From Catelliglobosispora koreensis DSM 44566 (GTDB taxonomy: Bacteria > Actinomycetota > Actinomycetes > Mycobacteriales > Micromonosporaceae), in NCBI RefSeq assembly GCF_000379685.1, contig NZ_KB903272.1, positions 124,624-188,623 of the forward strand: a stretch of DNA of 64,000 nucleotides, in the 5' to 3' direction. This document shows, one piece after another, positions 58,403 to 64,000 of the stretch. Positions within the stretch are counted from its first letter, which is position 1. Every line of letters starts with the position of its first letter. The position numbers were made by a program, and so were the translations under genes. Below the pieces are notes generated by a model. It saw only the letters and a program-made list of their open reading frames with translations. It had not been told where the DNA came from and did not search any database.

Positions 58403-59281
58403 ATGACTGTCGTGATGCAACGATCCGTGACCAATCGGGGACCTGAACAGCCGATCGGCGTCACATGCCGCGGGCTGGTGTCGATTTACCGGCTCGAAGG
58501 ATATGAAGTGGTGGCGCTCGCTGGCGTCGACCTCGACATATCACCGGGCGAATCCGTTGCGCTGCTTGGGCCCTCGGGGTCGGGAAAGTCCACTTTGCTT
58601 AGTGTGCTGGCGGGCTTGATGCGTCCGTCGGCGGGCCGTGTGCACGTGGGCGAAACCGACATGGTGAAGGCGACCGAGGCGGAGCTGGCGCAGCTGCGCT
58701 CCTCTGACGTCGGGGTGTCGCTGCAGGGCGCGCAACGCAGCCTGTTGCCTTATCTGACCGCGGAGCAAAACGTCGCGTTCGCTCAGCGTGCCGCGGTCGG
58801 CCGCGATCTGTTGCCGGTGCGGCACGTTTTGGAACTCGTCGGGCTTCGCGACACGAGCCGCACCAAGCTGGAGCCCAAGCACCTTGCTCCCGGCGAGCGC
58901 CAGCGCCTGGCACTGGCTGTCGCGCTCGCCCGCCGGCCCGGGCTGCTCCTAGCCGACGAGCCGACGAGCCAGCTCGACCCGGACGCCCGCGACGAGGTGC
59001 TCGATGCCCTGCAAGCCGTCAACGGCACGGGAACGACGGTTATCGTCGTCACCCACGACCCCGATGTCGGCGAGCGCATGGGCCGCACGGTAACCATCCG
59101 CGATGGCCGCGTTGGGGCGCAGGGGCGCCGTGGCGAAGAGTTCGCGGTTGTCGGTCGCGACGGCTCGATCCACTTGCCACACGGGCTGCTCGACCGGATG
59201 CCCCCGGGCACTCACCTCAGAATCATCGACCAGCCCGACGGCAGTGCCCTGCTAGTCCCGGCCGTTACGGAGAAGCCATGA
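58403..59281 (+). CDS. ABC transporter ATPase A, cassette 3
   Basis: A 292-residue ATPase orthologous in position to the one at 21940. Walker A is LLGPSGSGKSTLLSVLAG, Q-loop VSLQGAQRSLLPYLT, non-canonical signature LAPGERQRLALAVALA (the LSGGQ Ser and first Gly are replaced), Walker B LLLADEPTSQLD and switch His VVTHDPDVG. The C-terminal tail EEFAVVGRDGSIHLPHGLLD plus PPGTHLRI matches the tail of cassette 1. The DNA around Walker A is nearly identical to 22037-22092. Adjacent to the permease stop and overlapping the next gene in ATGA. Confidence 0.88.
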   Translation: MTVVMQRSVTNRGPEQPIGVTCRGLVSIYRLEGYEVVALAGVDLDISPGESVALLGPSGSGKSTLLSVLAGLMRPSAGRVHVGETDMVKATEAELAQLRSSDVGVSLQGAQRSLLPYLTAEQNVAFAQRAAVGRDLLPVRHVLELVGLRDTSRTKLEPKHLAPGERQRLALAVALARRPGLLLADEPTSQLDPDARDEVLDALQAVNGTGTTVIVVTHDPDVGERMGRTVTIRDGRVGAQGRRGEEFAVVGRDGSIHLPHGLLDRMPPGTHLRIIDQPDGSALLVPAVTEKP

Positions 59282-59910
59282 CCATCGAAGCTGACCAGAT
59301 CACGGTCGCCTACGGTGCCCGCACGGTGCTGAAAGACGTTTCCGCGCATACGTTTTCGGGCAAGGTCCTAGCCGTGACCGGACCGTCCGGTGTGGGCAAG
59401 ACCACGCTGTTGTGGACGCTCGCGGGGCTTATCCGGCCAAAGAGCGGCGAAGTGCGCGTGAATGGGGAACGTCTCGGCAGTCACGACGAGGCGATCCGGC
59501 GGGGTGTCGTGCTGATTCCGCAGAACAACGGGCTGGCCGCGACATTGACCGCTAGCGAGAACGTCCACATTGCACTGATCGCTAACGGCGTACCCCCTGA
59601 GGAAGCTGAAGTAAGAACGGCCGATGTCCTGGAGAAACTAGGTCTTAGCGACCAGGCCGATCAGCTCGTTGAGGAATTGTCCGGTGGCCAGCAGCAGCGG
59701 ACCGCCGTGGCCCGTGGCCTGGCCATGCGGGCCAATGTCCTGCTGGCTGACGAGGTGACAAGCGAGCTGGACGCGGTGAACCGGGAGCGTGTGGTCGACT
59801 TGCTGCTCGCTGAAAGCAGGCGGGGAGCGGCAGTGGTGTTCGCCACGCACGACCCTCAAGCGGCCGAGCAATGCCACGCGGAAATACATCTTGACCAGTC
59901 GCACCATTAG
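59278..59910 (+). CDS. ABC transporter ATPase B, cassette 3
   Basis: A 210-residue ATPase with Walker A VTGPSGVGKTTLLWTLAG, Q-loop LIPQNNGLAATLTA, canonical signature ELSGGQQQRTAVARGL, Walker B LLADEVTSELD (Val after DE, as in the cassette 1 partner) and switch His FATHDPQAA. It has no C-terminal tail. The pairing of a tailed ATPase A with a short ATPase B is the same in both complete cassettes. Confidence 0.88.
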   Translation: MTIEADQITVAYGARTVLKDVSAHTFSGKVLAVTGPSGVGKTTLLWTLAGLIRPKSGEVRVNGERLGSHDEAIRRGVVLIPQNNGLAATLTASENVHIALIANGVPPEEAEVRTADVLEKLGLSDQADQLVEELSGGQQQRTAVARGLAMRANVLLADEVTSELDAVNRERVVDLLLAESRRGAAVVFATHDPQAAEQCHAEIHLDQSHH

Positions 59911-59919
59911 TATGGCCCG

Positions 59920-60711
59920 GTGCATCCCGATCTGGTTATCGCCGCTGAACAGGTAAATGTCATCAGGTCCGGCAAGATGCTGTTGCAGGGCATAACGTGG
60001 CAGGTCGAGCTCGACGAACGCTGGGTCATCCTCGGGCCCAATGGTGCTGGCAAGACCACTCTGCTCAGCCTTGCCGCCGCGCGCACCCACCCGACCAGCG
60101 GGACCGTGCACGTGCTCGGCGAAAAGATCGGCCGGACCGATATGCAGGAGTTGCGTACGCGTGTCGGCTTTTCCACGTCGGCACTGGCTGAACGCATTCC
60201 CGGTACCGAGAAAGTCCGTGACGTGGTCCTAACCGCATCGTGGTCGGTCGTCGGCCGGTTCCGCGAGGCGTATGACCAGCTCGACACGTCCCGGGCCGAC
60301 CGGCTGCTCAGCGACTGGGGCATGGGCTCGCTGGCCGACCGTGAATACGGCACGTTGTCAGAGGGCGAGCGCAAGCGGACGCAGATCGCCCGTGCGCTGA
60401 TGGTCGATCCGGAGTTGCTGCTGCTCGACGAGCCGGCTGCCGGGCTTGACCTCGGCGGCAGGGAAGACCTCGTTGGCCGGCTCAGCGATCTGGCCCTCGA
60501 TCCGGATGCCCCGGCGATGGTTCTGGTGACCCATCACGTCGAGGAGATCCCGCCCGGCTTCACGCACGGGATGCTGCTGCGCGAGGGTGCGATCGTGTCG
60601 GCGGGACCGTTGCCGCAGGTGATGACGTCTGACAACCTTTCTGCGACCTTCGGCGTGAAGTTGCGCGTGTCCTATGAGGAGGGCCGCTATGCGGCTGTTT
60701 CAGCCCGGTGA
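59920..60711 (+). CDS. Lone ABC ATPase
   Basis: A 263-residue ATPase with Walker A VILGPNGAGKTTLLSLAAAR, signature TLSEGERKRTQIARALM, Walker B LLLLDEPAAGLD and switch His LVTHHVEEIPPG. The sequence style (HVEEIPPGFTHGMLLREGAI) is that of YlmA/ModF-like or iron-complex ATPases. No permease is adjacent. It starts at GTG 59920, 9 nt after the exporter cassette, but is not related to it. The 3' end overlaps the DUF402 gene. It may act as a soluble ATPase, or serve a permease elsewhere. Confidence 0.8.
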   Translation: MHPDLVIAAEQVNVIRSGKMLLQGITWQVELDERWVILGPNGAGKTTLLSLAAARTHPTSGTVHVLGEKIGRTDMQELRTRVGFSTSALAERIPGTEKVRDVVLTASWSVVGRFREAYDQLDTSRADRLLSDWGMGSLADREYGTLSEGERKRTQIARALMVDPELLLLDEPAAGLDLGGREDLVGRLSDLALDPDAPAMVLVTHHVEEIPPGFTHGMLLREGAIVSAGPLPQVMTSDNLSATFGVKLRVSYEEGRYAAVSAR

Positions 60712-61303
60712 GACGGTAGTCCGCCGCGAGATCATGCGCGGTGAGCCGTGGTTCGCCTACCCCTCAGTGTGCGTGCGGGATGACGGAGATCAGCTCGTCA
60801 CGTTCCTGCCTGCGGGAACGCACTTTGGCTTTCCGTCCACGGGCGACTTCCCGGCCGGGGAGCACCCGTGGAAAGCGGCCGGTCACCAGTTCTGGAACGG
60901 CCACGGCCTGCTCGCGATCCACTGGGCCGACGTTGACCACGCTGTCTTCGTCTTCTGGCGGGGCGAGAAAAGGGAACGCGACTGCTGGTATTTCAACCTG
61001 CAGGACGCTCCACGCCGCACCGAGATCGGCTTCGACACCCTCGATCACGAGCTAGACCTGGTGTGGAAGGCGGGCGCTCCCAGCTGGGAGTGGAAGGACG
61101 TCGACGAGTTCGCCGCGACGGGGGAGTCGCGTTACCCCGGCCGGGTGCACGAGATCCAAGCCGAAGGCGATCGTGTAGCCAAAGCGCTCGACGCCGGCGA
61201 ACGCTGGTGGGACGAAGCGTGGGAGCACTGGACTCCCGATCCGGCCTGGCCCGTTCCCGTCCTCCCGGCGAACTGGCAGGACGTCCCCTTCACCGTTCGC
61301 TAA
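60689..61303 (+). CDS. DUF402 domain protein (FomD-like)
   Basis: A protein of about 204 residues with a DUF402 core, the family of FomD and RNase-related phosphohydrolases. The pattern is WFAYPSVCVRDDGDQLVTFL, WNGHGLLAIHWADVDHAVFV, ERDCWYFNLQDAPRRTEIGF and TLDHELDLVW, with acidic residues that probably bind a divalent metal. ATG 60689 is behind GAGGAGGG; a longer in-frame start at 60674 is less likely. It overlaps the lone ATPase by 23 nt. Hydrolysis of a nucleoside diphosphate-type substrate is inferred from the family only. Confidence 0.8.
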   Translation: MRLFQPGETVVRREIMRGEPWFAYPSVCVRDDGDQLVTFLPAGTHFGFPSTGDFPAGEHPWKAAGHQFWNGHGLLAIHWADVDHAVFVFWRGEKRERDCWYFNLQDAPRRTEIGFDTLDHELDLVWKAGAPSWEWKDVDEFAATGESRYPGRVHEIQAEGDRVAKALDAGERWWDEAWEHWTPDPAWPVPVLPANWQDVPFTVR

Positions 61304-61880
61304 GAGTCCCGATATAGGCGTCAACCATGGTGGTCAGGCGCGACGGTGGGAAAGCAGCTGGGTCGAAGAGGGCCTGGACCACCAGGCCGTGGGCGAAGGC
61401 CGCGGCTGTCGCCACCGCATCGTCCACATTGGTCTGCGCGGGCAACTCACCCTTGGCGACGGCATCCACGATGTGCGGCCGGAGCATGCCGCGCCACCGG
61501 TCATAGCGCCAGCGCTCCGCCTCGGACAGTTCCTCATCGGCCAGCGCGGCGTCCCAGAAGCTGACCCACACCCGGCTCATCGCGACCGCGGCGGGCGTCA
61601 TCGGCATGACATCGAGCAGGGCTGACCGCAGGGCTTGCAGGCCCGTGCCGCTGATGGGGAGCCGGTCGCGCGTATCCGTGTGCGCGTGGGCCAGCGACAG
61701 AGCGTGCCGGATTAGGGCCTGCTTGCTCGGAAAGTAGTGCGTGACCAGGCCGGTCGACGCCCCCATCTGGGCGGCGACGGCGCGCATCGTGAGACCGCCA
61801 AAGCCTTTCGCGGCGAGCACCTCCCACACCGCGGCCGAAACGTCCTGGCGGCGGGCATCGTGGTCACCTTTGGCGGGCAT
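61290..61880 (-). CDS. TetR family transcriptional regulator
   Basis: A TetR-type regulator of about 196 residues. The HTH is VWEVLAAKGFGGLTMRAVAA plus QMGASTGLVTHYFPSKQALI. The ligand domain resembles BetI-like TetR proteins (AVAMSRVWVSFWDAALADEE). ATG 61880 is preferred over an in-frame ATG at 61895. It is divergent from a GNAT gene across a palindrome (CAAACGTTTG), which is probably its operator. The 3' end overlaps the DUF402 gene by 14 nt. Confidence 0.85.
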   Translation of the reverse strand: MPAKGDHDARRQDVSAAVWEVLAAKGFGGLTMRAVAAQMGASTGLVTHYFPSKQALIRHALSLAHAHTDTRDRLPISGTGLQALRSALLDVMPMTPAAVAMSRVWVSFWDAALADEELSEAERWRYDRWRGMLRPHIVDAVAKGELPAQTNVDDAVATAAAFAHGLVVQALFDPAAFPPSRLTTMVDAYIGTLSER

Positions 61881-61897
61881 GGTGTTAGAGTACATAA

Positions 61898-61907
61898 CAA
61901 ACGTTTG
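61898..61907. promoter_or_regulatory. TetR operator candidate
   Basis: CAAACGTTTG is a perfect 10-bp palindrome in the 44-bp gap between the divergent TetR and GNAT genes; the flanks extend it with mismatches. Position fits control of both genes by the TetR protein. Confidence 0.5.
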
Positions 61908-61924
61908 GTACGCACGCGGAGGCC

Positions 61925-62467
61925 ATGATGCTCAGCTATCCCCTCACCGAAACAGCCGAACTCAGAGCGCTGGAGCCGTGGCGTGCTGAGGAGTTCGCCG
62001 CGTTCATCGCCGGCAACCGGGAACATCTGGCGCAGTGGCTGCCCTGGGCGGCGAGACTGACCGATGTCGAGATGACCCGGGCGTGGCTCCAGCGCTATGC
62101 CGAGGATCTGGCGGCCGACGGTGGCCGCATCTATGGCATCTGGCAAGACGATGTCATGGTCGGCGGCACGCTCTATCGCGTGTTCGAGCCGCGTTTCCAG
62201 GCCTGTGAGATCGGCGTTTGGCTTGCGCCACAAGCACAAGGACAGGGTCTCATCACGAAGGCGGCGCAACGCATGATCGACTGGGCGGTCCGGGAACGGG
62301 GCATGAACCGGGTCGAGTGGCGGGTGGCCAATGGAAACGACCGCAGCATCGCGGTGGCCAAACGGCTCGGCATGCGCCTCGACGGTGTGCTCCGGGAAGC
62401 CTTTCCCTACAACGGAATCAACCACGACATTCAGGTGTGGTCGATCCTCGCCAGCGAGGTCAGCTGA
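61925..62467 (+). CDS. GNAT acetyltransferase, RimJ/RimL-like
   Basis: A 180-residue GNAT of the RimJ/RimL class. Motifs are the N-terminal PLTETAELRALEPWRAEEFA, IGVWLAPQAQGQGLITKAAQ (acetyl-CoA loop) and VEWRVANGNDRSIAVAKRLG, typical of ribosomal-protein alanine acetyltransferases. GGAGG at 61918 fits the second of two ATGs (61928) slightly better. The gene is divergent from a TetR regulator, and its last 37 nt overlap the convergent beta-glucosidase. The acceptor is unknown. Confidence 0.85.
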   Translation: MMLSYPLTETAELRALEPWRAEEFAAFIAGNREHLAQWLPWAARLTDVEMTRAWLQRYAEDLAADGGRIYGIWQDDVMVGGTLYRVFEPRFQACEIGVWLAPQAQGQGLITKAAQRMIDWAVRERGMNRVEWRVANGNDRSIAVAKRLGMRLDGVLREAFPYNGINHDIQVWSILASEVS

Positions 62468-64000
62468 CGCTCGTGGCCGGGATAACGGTGCGGTCCGGTC
62501 AGTTCCACCCGCACCGTGTGCCGGATGTCGCGGCTCGAAGCGCCAAACCACAGCTGAATCTCGCCCGGCTCGACGACGCGGCGCCCGTCGCGCCCGGTGA
62601 AGGACGCCAGATCGGCGTGGAACATAAAGCTCACGCGCGCACTGCGTCCCGGCTCGAGCGGGACGCGGGCATAACCGGTCAGCCGCGCCACGGGCCGCGT
62701 CACGCTCGCCACGGGATCGTGCAGGTAAAGCTGCACGATTTCCGTGCCAGCGCGCTCGCCGGTGTTGCGGATCGTCACTCCACATTGGAGGGAGCCGTCG
62801 GTCGCGCACTCCAATTCGCTTACGTCGCCTTCCCAGGCGAAAGTCGTGTAGGACAACCCGTGCCCGAAGACAAACAGCGGCGCCGGGTCGACGGAGCTAA
62901 CATCGCTCGTGTGCCCCAGCACCGGGCTCAGATAGGTGAACGGTTGCGCCCCAGCGGTTTTCGGTATGCTCACCGGCAGCCGGCCGGAGGGATTGGCTTG
63001 CCCGGTCAGGACATCGGCGACCGCGGGCCCGCCCTCCTCGCCCGGGAAGAAAGCCTGAACGATGGCCGAAACCCGGTCGGCATAAGCGCCGACGGCATAG
63101 GGCCTTCCAGACAACAAGACCAACACTATGGGGGTACTAAGTGAGCACACCCGGGCCAGGAATTCCTCCTGAACACCCGGCAGGCTCAGGTCACTGACGT
63201 CGCAACCTTCCCCTGACGTCCCGTTGCCGAAAAGCCCCGCGTGATCGCCGAGCACCACAACGCACACGTCGGCGTCTCGTGCCAAGTCGAAAGCCTCCTC
63301 AAAACGGTCCGTCTCGCTGCCGGTCACGGTGCACCCCGGCGCGGAGTTCACCGCTGGCAACCGTTCCCGCAACGCGTCAGCCAGCGTGGGGATGACAACG
63401 CCCGGCTCCTCAAGGCGCAGATGCCGCGGAAACGTATAGCAGCCAAGCATTCCGTTGTGATCGTCAGCCAGTGGCCCGATGACAGCAACGCGCGCGTGTG
63501 GCGACAACGGCAACGTCCCGTCATTCGACAACAGCACGATGGACTCGGCCGCCAATCGCCTTGCCACCTCCCGGTTCCGCGCACTATCCAGCTCAATCGG
63601 TGCGGCGCTAACGGGAGCCGTTGCGGGCGAAGCCAAGCGGTGCGGGGCTCCGGCCGCGGGCGCAGGAGCGAGGCGAGCGTCGAGCAGGCCGAGTTCGCAC
63701 TTTTGCAGCAGCACACGGCGGCAGGCGCGGTCGATGAGGTCTTCGCTGACCGTTCCCGATTCCACCAGTGCCAGCAACGGATCGCTGTAGCAGTGCACGC
63801 TTGGCAGTTCGACGTCGACTCCCGCGGTGAGAGCCTGTGCCGCGGCGTCGCCCAGGCTGGCGGCCACCTTGTGCAGCGTGTGCAGGAACGCGACCCCGAA
63901 GTAGTCGGCGACAACGGTTCCTTCGAACCCCCACTCGCCCCGCAAGAGGTCCGTCAGCAAGGACACATCAGCCGCCGCTGGCACACCGTCGATCTCGGTG
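62431..64000 (-). CDS. GH3 beta-glucosidase, 3' part (N-terminus beyond window)
   Basis: The last about 522 residues of a GH3 beta-glucosidase-type enzyme. The frame is open to the window edge (TEIDGVPAAADVSLLTDLLR). It contains the nucleophile region EGTVVADYFGVAFLH (Asp), the second GH3 domain (LLSNDGTLPLSPHARVAVIG and VVVLGDHAGLFG) and a C-terminal fibronectin type III-like domain ending VRVELTGPHRYPG. It would hydrolyse beta-glucosides or xylosides of plant or microbial glycans. The start and any signal peptide are outside the window. The stop overlaps the GNAT gene by 37 nt. Confidence 0.88.
   Translation of the reverse strand, partial: TEIDGVPAAADVSLLTDLLRGEWGFEGTVVADYFGVAFLHTLHKVAASLGDAAAQALTAGVDVELPSVHCYSDPLLALVESGTVSEDLIDRACRRVLLQKCELGLLDARLAPAPAAGAPHRLASPATAPVSAAPIELDSARNREVARRLAAESIVLLSNDGTLPLSPHARVAVIGPLADDHNGMLGCYTFPRHLRLEEPGVVIPTLADALRERLPAVNSAPGCTVTGSETDRFEEAFDLARDADVCVVVLGDHAGLFGNGTSGEGCDVSDLSLPGVQEEFLARVCSLSTPIVLVLLSGRPYAVGAYADRVSAIVQAFFPGEEGGPAVADVLTGQANPSGRLPVSIPKTAGAQPFTYLSPVLGHTSDVSSVDPAPLFVFGHGLSYTTFAWEGDVSELECATDGSLQCGVTIRNTGERAGTEIVQLYLHDPVASVTRPVARLTGYARVPLEPGRSARVSFMFHADLASFTGRDGRRVVEPGEIQLWFGASSRDIRHTVRVELTGPHRYPGHERQLTSLARIDHT

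Noticed and set aside
1-64000. Prophage, integrative element or insertion sequence
   Set aside because: No integrase, transposase, att-like direct repeats or phage structural genes were seen, and codon usage appears even across the coding regions.

Overview
The window is GC-rich, densely packed actinobacterial chromosome. Gene content points to a mycelial or polar-growing high-GC actinomycete, probably of the Pseudonocardiales; this is an inference from content (two FilP-type coiled-coil proteins, crotonyl-CoA carboxylase/reductase, isobutyryl-CoA mutase, a very large NAD-dependent glutamate dehydrogenase, PBP-lipo, an AfsR-type regulator), not from a marker gene. No rRNA, tRNA, CRISPR array, transposase or phage gene was seen.

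Layout. 1-9122: surface polysaccharide or glycosylation genes (C-terminus of a Ser/Ala-rich membrane protein, GT4 glycosyltransferase, Wzx-type flippase, GT2 glycosyltransferase, C-methyltransferase, sugar-1-phosphate nucleotidyltransferase, PIG-L deacetylase), interrupted at 3153-3994 by a repeat-rich non-coding stretch and a TetR/hydrolase pair with a perfect 18-bp operator. 9144-12642: a tandem GNAT protein and two FilP-like proteins separated by a strong hairpin terminator. 12722-25229: short-chain acyl-CoA metabolism (ccr, methylmalonyl-CoA epimerase, thiolase, meaB, icmA) with a three-gene ABC exporter (one two-domain permease, two different ATPases) inserted between meaB and icmA. 25230-26101: second repeat-rich gap. 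26102-37102: CnoX-like thioredoxin/TPR protein, ureohydrolase-fold protein, two small membrane proteins, Uma2 nuclease, penicillin-binding lipoprotein, giant GDH, and a frameshifted alpha/beta hydrolase. 37110-41090: lysG/lysE, then two secreted peptidoglycan-hydrolase-like proteins that share a five-fold 47-residue C-terminal repeat. 41129-46369: AfsR-type regulator, an ACP-GNAT fusion and a fatty-acyl-AMP ligase, which look like a small self-contained N-acylation system. 46431-49143: NagZ-like GH3 enzyme divergent from a ROK repressor. 49168-60711: two more copies of the large FtsX-like permease (one orphan, one with its two ATPases), a YihY protein, an ABC-2 pair and a lone ABC ATPase. 60689-64000: DUF402 protein, TetR, GNAT, and the 3' part of a GH3 beta-glucosidase that runs out of the window.

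Functional reading. Thiolase, CCR and IcmA connect acetyl-CoA, crotonyl-CoA, butyryl-/ethylmalonyl-CoA and isobutyryl-CoA, with MeaB as the B12-mutase chaperone and the epimerase handling (ethyl/)methylmalonyl-CoA. The PBP, two hydrolases, NagZ and ROK form a cell-wall turnover theme. The most novel-looking items are the acyl-AMP ligase plus ACP-GNAT cassette, the hydrolase pair with the shared repeat domain, the three paralogous permease cassettes, and a family of long palindromes with a conserved AGGCG loop in two gene-free gaps. Eight of nine convergent gene pairs overlap tail to tail.
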